Assembly (NCBI GenBank): GCA_033439795.1
Contig: JAUTDP010000005.1
Coordinates: 1,827,001 to 1,891,000 of the forward strand
Reading direction: 5' to 3'
From: Sordaria brevicollis
Taxonomy: Eukaryota > Ascomycota > Sordariomycetes > Sordariales > Sordariaceae
DNA length: 64,000 nt
Position 1 is the stretch's first letter, and every line of letters starts with the position of its first letter. The notes beneath the pieces were generated by a model, which was given only the letters and a program-made list of their open reading frames with translations, made no database searches and had not been told where the DNA came from. Below, in pieces: positions 10,207-20,999 of the stretch. Made by a program: the position numbers and the translations under genes.

Positions 10207-12192
10207 AGGTTGGGTTCTCGAGGATGAGGTGAGAAGGGATGTCAAAGATGGCAATGTGACTTTCCCATTCGTACTCAAGAGTGGTTGGTGGGATTGGGCG
10301 CTCATTGTTTCACAACTCGGTCTAGCTTGTGAACGGCACACACAGCTTTGGAGTTGAGAACGTCTTGTGAAGAGGGCAGGCTAGCGATTGGAGGGTTTAT
10401 GAGGGGATAATGTTTCATTGTTAGGGATAGATTGCGGTGGTGTGCTATAAAGAGGGACATGTGCTATTCGAGGGGCATATAGGGAAGCTCAGAGTAAAGT
10501 GATGCCATTGATAGCACCTTGTGAGATAGCAGGCCCGAGTTTCTGTGTATGAACAACTGGTATCACGACGGGAACGTCAACGCTAACCTTGATTCGTTGT
10601 GCAGCAAGAGTGGTAATGATTGTAGGATGTGACCAACGTAGTATGTTTCCACTGAACATGGAACAGGACACTCAAGGTGTCTGCCGTCTTCGCCTTTTTG
10701 ACAACGGGCAGATTTCTGCCACCTTATCAGAACGCCACTTGGCATCGCAAAGCCGGGAGATGTTGATGGGATGAATTGAATTTGACTCCATTCCCAGTCA
10801 GCGAGTAAGGAAGCAAGGGATGGCATGAATAGCGACGAAGAAGTGCAGCATCAAAGACAAGAACAAGAAGCGGAACACCTGGTACTGCCGATATCAGTCA
10901 TGACCATCCGGAGCAGAGACTTCCCCGCCCGGACTTGAAAAGTAGTGAAACGGGTCACGAAAAAAGCCTATCGGAGTAAGGTTACCGTCCTCCGTGCCGT
11001 GTTAAAGCATAAACTGTTTTCCTTGAAGGGTCTTGCCACAGTATGGCAGTAACTATAGGTCGGTCAATATGCTGTGCCTGAACCAACGAATTGTTAGCTC
11101 GGCATCATACCGAGCTGGCCTCGCCAATGAGGTTGAGATGTGCCTGGACTATAAGATCAGCATTTAAGGTCTAGATTCCAGCAGGTACGGAATAATGTGG
11201 TGAATGGGGAGAAACAAGTTTTGCTCTGTAGACGCTGTCGTGTAAATGAGCCATGAGATAGCTTCTATTCGAACGTGAGTACGCCACATGGCGAGGGAGA
11301 GTGCATTTTCCGTATGTCATGCATGAATGATGGGCATTTTTCCTCCGGTGAAAAGGCGTGAATACCAGGTTGGTTACTTTTGGTTGCCTTCTGATCATCT
11401 TTTGTGACGCCTTCAGCCAGCATTTGGTGCCGCCATGTGTTGTCGAGCACAGCATAGCCGAACCGGCGAATCTGGAAGGGTAATGGTTGGAAAAAGTCGA
11501 GAATGCTCCTCGTTTGTAGACAAGTCATCACGCAGTAATGTCTTGCATGTCGAGGTTGCTGGCGCTGTGAGCGGGAATCAGTGATCATGGGTTGAAATTG
11601 CAGGATGATACCCCGGTGATACCAACAGAGGGGGAAGGGTAGCACTTGGGGTTCCCCAAAAAGACAAACACGCAAATGAGAGGTCTTTGACCGAGGATGG
11701 TGGTGCTGTTGGCGGAGGGAAAAGGACAAGGGCTGAGGAGAACAAAGCAGTGCCCTTCAACAGAGATAAGATAGACAGACTGTCGCAGTCATGTATCCGA
11801 GTCTGACGGACGATAGTTGCGGCCCCCATGGCCCATCCATGCAATAACCGCGAGACATATCCAGCCTGCGCTATCAAACATGATGTTTTGTTTCTCCGAA
11901 AGTCCTCTGCCTGAGGTCTGGCTATCAGCCCGGAGGAGTGTCTGATGGTGCTCAATGATGGAAAACGTCCAAGACTCCTTCCGCCAGGGGTACGTCCGAG
12001 TAAGGGAAAACGCCAGGAACAGAACTTCCAAGACGGGACTTGGTGTTACACCGGTAACGGAACTCGGCAGGTCTGGTATCGTGAGTTTGTCGGTTGGTGG
12101 TGAGGCTCGGGGGCCGGGGGAAGAAGTTCTTTGGGACTTGTCGATTCCCCTTGGCATATGTGTCCTGGAGTTAACGCATGATGGAGATTGCG
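10207..12192. other. Intergenic stretch, no gene seen
   Basis: About 2 kb between the MITE and the pogo-type element. Several overlapping open frames exist on the minus strand (for example 11265-11729), but none shows family features, a supported start or consistent codon bias. I could not assign any function. Confidence 0.55.
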
Positions 12193-12194
12193 TA

Positions 12195-12287
12195 CTCGAG
12201 GGTGGTTGGTGCCAAGGCTTTACCTCCACCCTCTCCCTATAAGGAGAGGGGGGCAATAATTTAGGATAGGGAAATAATCTAGGACAG
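12195..12287 (+). repeat. Left terminal inverted repeat of the pogo-type element
   Basis: 93 bp starting CTCGAGGGTGGTTGGTGCCA, mirrored at 15496-15588. Within it CCCTCTCC..TATA..GGAGAGGG forms a small inner palindrome. Differences between the two ends are transitions (T/C and A/G), consistent with RIP rather than random drift. Confidence 0.9.
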
Positions 12288-12539
12288 TGCCGATCGTTTG
12301 CATAACAAATCGCTTATTAACGCCCTATAAAACCCCTCTTTAATATCGTAAATCCGGATAACCAATACACCTATTTTCACCAAACCTAAATAAAACTAAA
12401 GCTATCCATTTATACTATCCATCTATATAATAGTAAATTAATTACTATTAATTTAATTCGATTAACGTTAATTATTAACGAATGTATTATTATAATACCT
12501 CTTGATTATTCTAAACTCGAATTTACCGGATATAACGGT

Positions 12540-14510
12540 ACTTTTATTTATAACGCTACATATAACCGTAAAAAACTTCCCTCGATCCGTGCTATTGCGG
12601 CGCGTATTAAGTAATTGAAATCTTCAATAAATCGCTATACGAAGTCTATACGTAAATATAATATACTAACAATATCGTCGCGGGGATATAACCGCCCTCG
12701 TACCTTAACGGATAAAAAGGATATTGTACTTATCGTATATATTATCTTCTATTTCTATAGGAAATTCCCAGCGATATAGGAAATAGTTATGTCGGCCGCT
12801 AACGATTTACGTACGTTACGCGGGGCTACGCCTACCTATAATCGTTACTAGTTAAAAAAATTCTTTAAAGACTACTTAAAATTCGTTATTACTATTTACT
12901 GCGCGGTCGATATTAAGAGGAGGTTTTGGGAGTTGAATAACGACCTTATTAATAATTAATTTAATTAATACGAATCGGTATTAAAAGAGAAGGATATATA
13001 AAAGGGTAATTATTAGAATAGTAATGAGATAGGAATAAAAATAGGCTATATTACTAATAGTCGCAAAAAGGTTATTATATTGAAGGAGTTTGTACAATAG
13101 AAGCCAAAGATTAATAATTTGGTTAATAGGGAATTATATATTCTAATGGCTTACGTTAACGCTACTAGCGCTAATTTACCCATTTACTTCATTTTTAAGA
13201 CCGACCCAATAAAAGAATTCGTATACAACGATCTAAAAAATTTTATCCGCTTTATTAAATTACTAATTGGTTTCTCGAATACGGCTCTTACCCTAAATTA
13301 ATTGAAGTACTTTAATAAGTACTCCTTCGAATTATCTCTAACCTTTAAGAAGTTATATAAAGGCGTCAATTTTATAAATTGGTTTGGTTATAATAAATAT
13401 AAAAGGAATATTAATAGTCGGTAATTGGTAAGGGACTGATGCGGAAGTATGGATTATATGTATATATATTAGATCGATTAGATAGGAGGCATAGTATACC
13501 ATAGGCGCCATATCCTGGCAGGACCCGCCAGCTGGCAAACTGACAGGCGCATGCCTGGCAGACGCCCGCCGGGCGTGGTCGAGGACCCACCTTGAACTGC
13601 ATGACATTCAATGGTCGGGTCGGATCCTTGAAAAGGATTCCCGCAGGCGCCAGCCTACGGCTCCCTTTCTTCCTTTTACATTATCTTCTTTTCAATATTA
13701 CAGATTGCTACAACGCATCGTGGTATTACCCTATCAGGGACGAATTCATTAATAGTATAAGTAAGAGGCGGATCACGGGTAGTAAGCCTATATATCGTAT
13801 ATTCGTTATCGACGGATTTAATAATTATTATAATATAAAAGTTTAATATTATATTAATACTTTTAATATCGTACTAATAACGTTACTTCCCTATTTTACT
13901 TACTTTATATAACCTTTCGACGTTAGAATTTTCAATTTATTAAAAAACTATTATTAAAAGGTTTTACGTAATTATATTAAACGTAATATTTATATTTTTA
14001 ATAAAATAGATTTCGTAAAGGAGTTTAAGAGTATATTAAACGCTAATATAATTATTTATAATATTATAAATAAATTTAACGACGTTAGGATATAATTAAT
14101 TAACCGGTATTATATTCTTAAACGAATAAAAGTAAAATAACCGAAAGAGGTTAACTTAATACTATCTTCGTTACTCCTTAAATTAAAGCGGTTTAATTAA
14201 ATAATTAAAATTATAAATTATATTAAAAATAAGTATATATACGAATTTAATTCCCTTACCCGCGTTCGTTATTCGATTATTTATTCCCTAGTATATAAAG
14301 TTCGATTATTATTTAATAACGTATAAATAAGGAAGGCTTTTAACTGCGAACGTAAAATTATATTAAATAAGAAAATAAGGAAGAGGGTTTATAAGGTCCT
14401 TACCGCTAATAATAGCTCTAATAATTCCGTTATTAATCTTTCTAAAGGAGAATTTACCGCTAAATTTATTAAGAGAGTTTAAAAAGAATAGGAGGAGGAG
14501 AAGAAGAGGT
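12540..14510 (+). pseudogene. RIP-inactivated pogo/Fot1-family transposase
   Basis: No frame is open, but ignoring TAG/TAA stops gives a continuous family match. The N-terminal part (12545-12860) contains LPSIRAIAARIK and ALxDLRTLRG-like segments expected of the HTH/CENP-B DNA-binding region. The catalytic part follows: an N.NEIGIKIG segment near 13018 where the first catalytic Asp of the DDE/D triad has become Asn; VIDGF near 13808, which keeps the second Asp; and PFDVRIFNLLK near 13918, which keeps the third. A frame change across 13330-13770 coincides with a GC-normal island. Loss of the first Asp plus many stops make the gene dead. Confidence 0.75.
13495..13695. other. GC-normal island inside the RIP-degraded element
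   Basis: Roughly 200 bp with ordinary base composition interrupt otherwise A+T-saturated DNA. It contains CCTGGCAG twice (near 13512 and 13551) and several GC-rich palindromic words. It splits the transposase reading between LKYFNKYS (before) and SKPIYRIFVIDG (after), and the two halves are in different frames. It may be a later insertion or a segment that escaped mutation. No clear inverted repeats or target duplication were found at its borders. Confidence 0.55.
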
Positions 14511-15495
14511 AAGTAATTACGTTTAAAAAGTATAATAGCAAATTTAAAAAGGAGGTATATAAATAGTAGTAAAATAATCCTAATAGGAAAGGTAAAATAT
14601 ATTAGAAAATATATTAAGAGGAATATAAGAAGGCTAATTAATAAGATTATATCCTAATTAACGATAATAATATATTAAACGTTAATAATAGGGATAAAAT
14701 ATTTATATTTAATTTAAAAGGAAGGGAATACCCTCTATAATTATTCGAATACTTTAAAACCTTTAAACGCCCCCTCTTTAAATACCCTTTTATATTTAAT
14801 AATAATAATATAAATATTTAAATAAAGGACGAATTTTGAAAACGATTTTATCCTTCTACTATTTATTACCTATTTATTAATAATATTAAGGAAATAGCTT
14901 CGTAAATTATAAAAAATATTTAAGTCCTTAATTCCTTTAATAATAATAATACCTTTATCGACGATATTTATAAAAATTTCCAAAGGGTAAAGGAGGAAGA
15001 AGAGGAAGAGGAGTAATTATTATTAAGGGAGAAAGCGTTAATATTATTTCTTAACCTTATTACCCCCTTCCTTAAGCGCTATTTTTATATCCCCCTAATA
15101 CCCAATATTATATAATTAATTAATAATATAACGGCGGGACCCTTATTAATATTAATATTAAATTCCTCTTTCTCTTCTATACTTTCGAAGGAGCGGCGCT
15201 TCGAGGATACTATATAAATAAGGGTAATAAGACCGCTAATCGAAAATAAGGTCCGACTAAGATTATAGGAATTGCGTACTAAAACGACCGGGGATAGCGC
15301 GCTAAATACGGCCCTAGGGCCATTAAAATAACGGGAAAAAAACGTAAATTGGTTATTATATATATAAATTACCTAATTAAATAATCTACTAAACTTCGTA
15401 ACTCTATTATTGTAATAAATAATAGAAAAATGTAATGTATAGTTAGGTGGTTAAGTATAGGGAAGAGTCAGATCTATAGTAAAAATATATGTGTA

Positions 15496-15588
15496 CTATC
15501 CCAGATTATTTCCCTATCCCAAATTATTGCCCCCCTCTCCTTATGGGGAGAGGGTGGAGGTAAAGCCTTGGCACCAACCACCCTCGAG
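15496..15588 (-). repeat. Right terminal inverted repeat of the pogo-type element
   Basis: Reverse complement of 12195-12287 over 93 bp with about four transition differences; followed directly by TA, matching the TA before the left repeat. Confidence 0.9.
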
Positions 15589-15590
15589 TA

Positions 15591-15904
15591 GATGGCGCGG
15601 CAACGGTGGAAACAAGAGAAAACGATTGGTGCGGGAGCTTCTAAACCTTCTGTTGGTACTGTGGTGGTGACAGGGGCACAGAAAGCGGACAGCCAGCCAG
15701 AAGGGGATCAGGGGCTGCAAGGAACCATATCTCAAACGCGAGGGACCAACCCAATCAGGCGCTGATGATCACTGACGACTGGCCATTGTACCCTCTAGAA
15801 AAAGTTGGAAGCGAAGCAGGGACCTTTGTTTGAAACATGTCCAAGGAGAGGCGAGAACGAGTCAAGTTGGACTTGGAAGTCAATGGTGATGGGAAAAGCA
15901 ACAG

Positions 15905-15950
<46 letters not shown>

Positions 15951-17692
15951 CGTGGCAGCTGATCATTGTGCACTGGCGACAATTCAGTGAGAGGCAACCT
16001 CAGCGAGTAATGTGTGTGTGTGTGTGTCCATGCGCAATGAAGCCAAGGCGGCGATAGAAGGAAGATGATAATAACAGAAAGACGTTGAGTGAGCGAGAAA
16101 GCATGAACAAAAAGAAAAGGTGTGTCTAATATGAAATGCGTCTCCTCGATGAAGAACTTTTGGTGTTGAAATGTCGAATCTAAAAATGCATCAAAATGGT
16201 GGAGAGTTGAAGTTTCCAAGTTCAGCTTGAATGAACAATTCCTCTTCCGAGTGGAAATTCGAAGCGCCCAAAAGGTGGACTCTTCAAGGCCCCGCAATTC
16301 AGCGACGTACCTTATGTTACGCTAAACTTAAAGAAGGAAAGAGCCCTTCAGGAACCGTGGAATTATGAGAGCGCACAAGCCACTTTGTGAGCCGGGAGTG
16401 ACCCTTCTGCCTGCCAAGAAGTGTTTCGAAGATCCTTGAGCGCCACAAAAGCCAGACAAGCATTGGCTTTTGATTTGACGCAGTGACCAACGGCAGTCAA
16501 AGTGGGTTGACCAAGCAAAGCACCACGCACGCGGCTTGCCCAATTTGATCATCCATTATTTGCAGCCCGACGACTTCTCTCTTCTTCATCATCAAACATC
16601 GAAACACCAAAAGTTGATGTTGGTGAACTGAACCACCACCACCACCACACTCAGCCCACTTTTCTTGGACATTACCATTTTCACTCGCTTTTTTTCTGTT
16701 GACTCACCGCTCTGAATATCTGATTCACTTCTACCCGGCACATCTAATCAGACAGCCCAGGCCGTTGTCCGTCGCATACGGCCGGTCACTGTCCTTGAAG
16801 GATAGCAAACTGCAAACATCTTTAAGATCAAGTAGATATCCTCGACTCCAAACAGAATCCACAATCCACACCACACCAGCGGCACATCAACTTGTTGCCC
16901 GGTTGCCCCCCAGACTGGGTGTTCCTTGATATCGAGTGGACTGGCGGTTGCATTGACGAACCCCCTGAATTGGTAAAAAGTGGTGTGTACAACCTTTTTT
17001 TCTCGGTTATTTCCAGTCTCTTCAAGAACCACCCGCGTGTGAACAAGTGAACATACCGGGACATGGTGCCGCCAGATCTGGCCCGTTTCTTCGTCCGATC
17101 CCGCTCTGCCACATCCCACACACCCACACACCCTCCCACCACGGTCAGGTACCCAACCATTCCCAGCCAATCGAGTCCTCTTTGACCTCTGCCCAGCGGC
17201 TGTCTTCCACTTCTTTTCTCGGTGCATGCCCCGTGCTTCGAGCTAGCCCCTAGCTTGTTTGAGTTTCAAAGGACTTGTACACCAACCAAGACACTCGCCA
17301 TGTGAACCCCGTGTTTCTTTGTTTTATCGACGATGGAGGACGCGCCTATTGTCAGCCTGTCCAAGCTTTTTCCAAGAGATGTAGCCTATCCATCGTTGGG
17401 TATGGGAACGTTACCATGTCGGCGGTTGTTAGTGACGCCCGTCCGTCTGTCACCATGGCAGCCAGCGCTTTGACATATCCAGTGATTCATGGCCATCCAC
17501 CTGCTTTTCTCTGCTAGCCTTGCCTTAATCGCCTCCTGCTATAAGTCTATTACCAACAACTCATCATGCTCGACATGACAAGGGTGTCCTAAAGAAACAT
17601 CACTAACGCATGGCCATGTTGCGGATCCAGGTACAGACAGAGCCACAGCTTCCACTCGTTGTTCCCTTGTGTGACTATTCAGAGAGCTTAGC
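15591..17692. other. Intergenic stretch with simple repeats, no gene seen
   Basis: About 2.1 kb between the transposon and the small ORF at 17693. It holds a run of 44 T and a (GT)n tract. Open frames are short or pass through the homopolymer, so none is supported as a gene. Confidence 0.6.
15907..15950. repeat. Poly-T tract, 44 T in a row
   Basis: An uninterrupted run of 44 T on the + strand, about 320 bp from the right end of the RIP-degraded element. Such a run can exclude nucleosomes or mark a poly(A) tail of an integrated transcript, but no retroelement sequence is recognisable beside it. Confidence 0.95.
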
Positions 17693-18373
17693 ATGGAGTC
17701 GGTCCCACTCGACAACAGCTCCCGTGAGAAACCCATGTCCATGATGGAAGACGACCACCACGGCGAGGCGGCTATCGCTTGCCACCACTCACCCTCCTCC
17801 TCCTGCTCCTCTCCCTTGTACACGCCAGCTCCTGGTAGTACTGCCATGGCCATGGGGGCGGGAGAGGCGCCCGGCCTGGTCTTCGACTACGACTCTGATC
17901 CACTCGACGAGGCAGAGCCTCTGCACCCTCAAGCCGTGTGTGAATGCGACTGCACCTGCGGACGCACCTGTTCCCCTTATGCTATAAGTTGTCGTCCTCC
18001 CAACCATCCTTCGTCCCATCTGGACACCAAGATTCATTCTCACCCACATTGGGCTCGGCCTTGTCCAAGTCATTCCAACCACTTTCCTTTTACTTTTTAT
18101 TTCTACTTTTCAAATCTTCTATCCGACTTAGCCAGCCGTGTTGGCCTTTCATCAGCAACTTCAACCAGCAAGGTGAGTTTACGTGTTTGTCGTCTGATAT
18201 CAACCTCATACCCTCGACATCATCCCCCCACTTCGATTATGCACCTAAAAGCTGCACATTCGAGGACCCTATTGAAAGATAAGATGGACCACGAGGGTCC
18301 TATTGTTCTCCTACGCATTCATAGGGCTTTCTGTGACCACTCAATAGGGCTCGGCAGTCGGGCCTATTCATAA
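17693..18373 (+). CDS. Hypothetical protein, partly supported ORF
   Basis: The ATG at 17693 opens 226 codons. The first ~105 codons have coding-like C/G-rich third positions and read as an acidic, Ser/Pro-rich protein ending in a Cys cluster (CECDCTCGRTCSP). After about base 18010 the reading becomes His/Ser/Phe-rich and looks like untranslated leader. A consensus donor GTGAGT at 18172 and a possible acceptor CTCAG at 18577 suggest splicing in this region, so the true 3' end is unresolved; part could be 5' leader of the glucanase gene. No family recognised. Confidence 0.3.
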   Translation: MESVPLDNSSREKPMSMMEDDHHGEAAIACHHSPSSSCSSPLYTPAPGSTAMAMGAGEAPGLVFDYDSDPLDEAEPLHPQAVCECDCTCGRTCSPYAISCRPPNHPSSHLDTKIHSHPHWARPCPSHSNHFPFTFYFYFSNLLSDLASRVGLSSATSTSKVSLRVCRLISTSYPRHHPPTSIMHLKAAHSRTLLKDKMDHEGPIVLLRIHRAFCDHSIGLGSRAYS

Positions 18374-18647
18374 AGAGTGAACAAAGGGAAGGTGGCCATT
18401 GTTCTATTGTCCATCTGGGACGGGTACCTTTTAGCCACTCCTCCTACTTCTTTACCAGGCCTCGTGGCAGCCCTGTCTTTTCCCGCTTCCCTCACCTTTT
18501 TTCCGCACCTTCCAACCTTCCACAATCGTTCTACCGACGCACATTCGCTAATATTTTCCAATTTCTCAAATTTCTCAGTACCGGGAACTCAATCACCGGT
18601 CTTCGCAAAAACAACAACAGTCCAAAAGATATAGCTGGTTCTACATC

Positions 18648-20999
18648 ATGATGGGCCTCACTTCATTACTCACTTTCTTCCTCTTGGCCATTCGGCTGTT
18701 CGCTCCAGCCCTGGCGGCTCCAGCTCCTCGTCAGGCTACGGGCGGCTGGTGGTTGAGCAACATCGAACGCAAGGGTCTCGCGCCCTTCAACGAGGACAGC
18801 GCCAACTACAAGGTTTTCCGCAACGTCCGCGACTACGGCGCAAAGGGCGATGGTTCTTCTGACGACACCGAGGCCATCAACCAGGCCATTTCCGACGGAA
18901 AGCGCTGCGCCAAGGGCTGCTCCTCCAGCACGACCACCCCCGCACTTGTTTACTTCCCTCCCGGTACCTACGTCGTCAGCAAGCCCATCATTCAGCTCTA
19001 CTACACCCAGCTTGTCGGCGATGCCATCAACCCGCCCACTCTCCAGGCCGCTCCCGGCTTCGAGGGCATGGCTGTGATTGATGCTGACCCGTACGAGGAC
19101 GATGGCGCCAACTGGTGGGTCAACCAGAACAACTTCTTCCGTCAGATTCGCAACTTCGTCATCGATCTCACCAAGATGCCCGTCAACCGCGGCGCTGGTA
19201 TTCACTGGCAGGTCGCCCAGGCCACCAGCTTGCAGAACCTCGTCTTCAACATGCGCAAGGATGGTGGCGCCGAGAACTCTCAGCAGGGTATCTTCATGGA
19301 TAACGGTTCGGGCGGCTTCATGAGCGACTTGACCTTCAACGGCGGCAAATACGGTGCTTTCTTCGGTAACCAGCAGTTCACCACTCGCAACCTTACCTTC
19401 AACGACTGCCAGACTGCCGTCTTCATGAACTGGAACTGGGCCTGGACCTTCCAGGACGTCAAGATCAACAACTGCCAGGTCGGTATCGACATGTCCAACG
19501 GTGGTCCTACTGGCCAGACTGTCGGCTCCGTCCTCGTCGTCGACAGCAAGTTCAGCAACACTCCCATCGGTATCAAGACCGCCTATGACCCCGAGTCTCC
19601 TCAGACCAACGGCACTCTCATCCTCGACAACGTCGACATGTCCGGTACCGCTCAAGCCGTCTACAACAATGCCACCGGGGCTACCATCCTCGAGGGCAGC
19701 CAGACCGTCGGCTTCTTCGCCCAGGGACGTGCTTACACTGGTAAGCCCGGCAGCGCTGGCAAGGCCGTTCAGAGCCCCCAGAGCACCATCAAGAAGCCCG
19801 AGGTTCTCCTTGACTCTTCCACTGGCAAGGTCTTCACCCGCTCCAAGCCTCAATACGAGAACGTCCCCGCCAGCTCTTTCCTCAGCGTCAAGTCTGCGGG
19901 TGCCAAGGGTGATGGCAAGACTGATGACAGCGACGCCATCCAGGCCGTTTTTGACAAGGCTACCAAGGACCAGATCGTCTACTTTGACCACGGTGCTTAC
20001 CTCGTCACCAAGACTATCAAGGTTCCCAAGGAGATCAAGATCACTGGTGAGATCTGGCCCATGATTCTCGCTGGTGGCGACAAGACCTTCAAGGACCAGA
20101 AGAACCCCAAGCCTGTCTTCCAAGTTGGTCAGCCCGGTGACACCGGCGCCGTCGAGATGTCTGATCTCATCTTCGGTACCGCCGGTCCTCAGCCTGGCGC
20201 CATCATGATGGAGTGGAACCTCGCCGGCACCAAGCAAGGCGACGCCGCTCTCTGGGACGTTCACACCCGCATCGGTGGCTACGCCGGCACCGAGCTTCAG
20301 CTTGAGAAGTGCGCCAAGAACCCCAACGCTACCAACCCCATCCCCGAGGATTGCTTCGGCTCTTTCATGATGCTTCACGTCCCTCCCAAGGGTTCCGTCT
20401 ACCTCGAGAACACCTGGTACTGGGTTGCCGACCACGATCTCGAGCCGGCCGCCAACAACGCTCAGATCGACGTCTTCAACGGCCGCGGCGTCCTCATCGA
20501 GGGTGACGGTCCCGTCTGGGGCTGGGCTACCGCCTCGGAGCACTCGGTCCTCTACAACTACCAGTTCTCCAACGCCTCCAACGTCTACCTCGCGCTCATC
20601 CAGACCGAAACCCCTTACTTCCAGGGTAACCCCGACGCGACCAAGCCGTTCGAGGTTAACGCCCAGTTCGACGACCCCGACTTCTCCAAGTCCTGCGCCG
20701 ACGACACCACCGGTCTTTGCAAGCGCGCCTGGGGCGTCAGGGCCGTCAACTCCAAGGACATCTTCATCTACGGCGCCGGTCTTTACAGCTTCTTCGATAA
20801 CTACGGCCAGGACTGCCTCAAGACTCAGAGCTGCCAGACGAACATGGTTTCTCTCGAGAACTCGGCTGTCAACTTCTTCGGCTTGAGCACGAAGGCCAGC
20901 GTCAACATGTTGACGATTGATGGCAAGAGCATGGCGGAGGATAAGGATAATCGCAACAACTTCTGCGCGACGCTGGCGCTGTTTAGGTCTTCTGCCTAG
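18648..20999 (+). CDS. Secreted GH55 glucan beta-1,3-glucosidase (exo-beta-1,3-glucanase)
   Basis: One exon, 783 aa, from the ATG at 18648. A signal peptide is clear (residues 1 to ~23, LLTFFLLAIRLFAPALAAPA). The mature protein has the two right-handed beta-helix halves typical of family GH55, each opening with the same motif: VRDYGAKGDGSSDDTEAINQA near residue 61 and VKSAGAKGDGKTDDSDAIQAV near residue 415. VYFPPGTYVVSKPI and QLVGDAINPPTL are further family blocks. The length matches the usual 750-800 aa. GH55 enzymes release glucose from the non-reducing end of beta-1,3-glucans, acting outside the cell on own or foreign fungal walls. Third codon positions are strongly C biased, suggesting high expression. 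It stands alone, with no linked carbohydrate genes. Confidence 0.93.
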   Translation: MMGLTSLLTFFLLAIRLFAPALAAPAPRQATGGWWLSNIERKGLAPFNEDSANYKVFRNVRDYGAKGDGSSDDTEAINQAISDGKRCAKGCSSSTTTPALVYFPPGTYVVSKPIIQLYYTQLVGDAINPPTLQAAPGFEGMAVIDADPYEDDGANWWVNQNNFFRQIRNFVIDLTKMPVNRGAGIHWQVAQATSLQNLVFNMRKDGGAENSQQGIFMDNGSGGFMSDLTFNGGKYGAFFGNQQFTTRNLTFNDCQTAVFMNWNWAWTFQDVKINNCQVGIDMSNGGPTGQTVGSVLVVDSKFSNTPIGIKTAYDPESPQTNGTLILDNVDMSGTAQAVYNNATGATILEGSQTVGFFAQGRAYTGKPGSAGKAVQSPQSTIKKPEVLLDSSTGKVFTRSKPQYENVPASSFLSVKSAGAKGDGKTDDSDAIQAVFDKATKDQIVYFDHGAYLVTKTIKVPKEIKITGEIWPMILAGGDKTFKDQKNPKPVFQVGQPGDTGAVEMSDLIFGTAGPQPGAIMMEWNLAGTKQGDAALWDVHTRIGGYAGTELQLEKCAKNPNATNPIPEDCFGSFMMLHVPPKGSVYLENTWYWVADHDLEPAANNAQIDVFNGRGVLIEGDGPVWGWATASEHSVLYNYQFSNASNVYLALIQTETPYFQGNPDATKPFEVNAQFDDPDFSKSCADDTTGLCKRAWGVRAVNSKDIFIYGAGLYSFFDNYGQDCLKTQSCQTNMVSLENSAVNFFGLSTKASVNMLTIDGKSMAEDKDNRNNFCATLALFRSSA

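Larger units (their letters stand above)
12193..15590. mobile_element. RIP-degraded pogo/Fot1 (Tc1/mariner) transposon, 3.4 kb
   Basis: The element spans 12195-15588 between TA dinucleotides at 12193-12194 and 15589-15590, the target duplication of Tc1/mariner elements. Its 93-bp terminal inverted repeats (12195-12287 and 15496-15588) begin CTCGAGGGTGGTTGG; they differ at only about four sites, all transitions. The interior is very A+T rich with stops in every frame, as RIP leaves. Read through the stops on +, a pogo/Fot1 transposase is recognisable: a helix-turn-helix region near 12545-12680, an NREL..LMAYVNA..LPIYFIFK block near 13119-13200, RIFVIDGF near 13795-13818 and LLPYFTYF..PFDVRIF near 13878-13932. 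The 3.4-kb length exceeds a typical Fot1 (~1.9 kb), because about 1 kb follows the catalytic domain. Confidence 0.85.

Noticed and set aside
12195..15588. Idea that the A+T-rich block is a centromere-like or mitochondrial insert
   Set aside because: Exact inverted ends, TA target duplication and a transposase reading through the stops show a single RIP-degraded DNA transposon.
18666..20543. 625-codon minus-strand ORF across the GH55 gene
   Set aside because: Caused by codon bias of the glucanase gene on +; its Val/Gly/Asp/Leu-rich reading has no domain.
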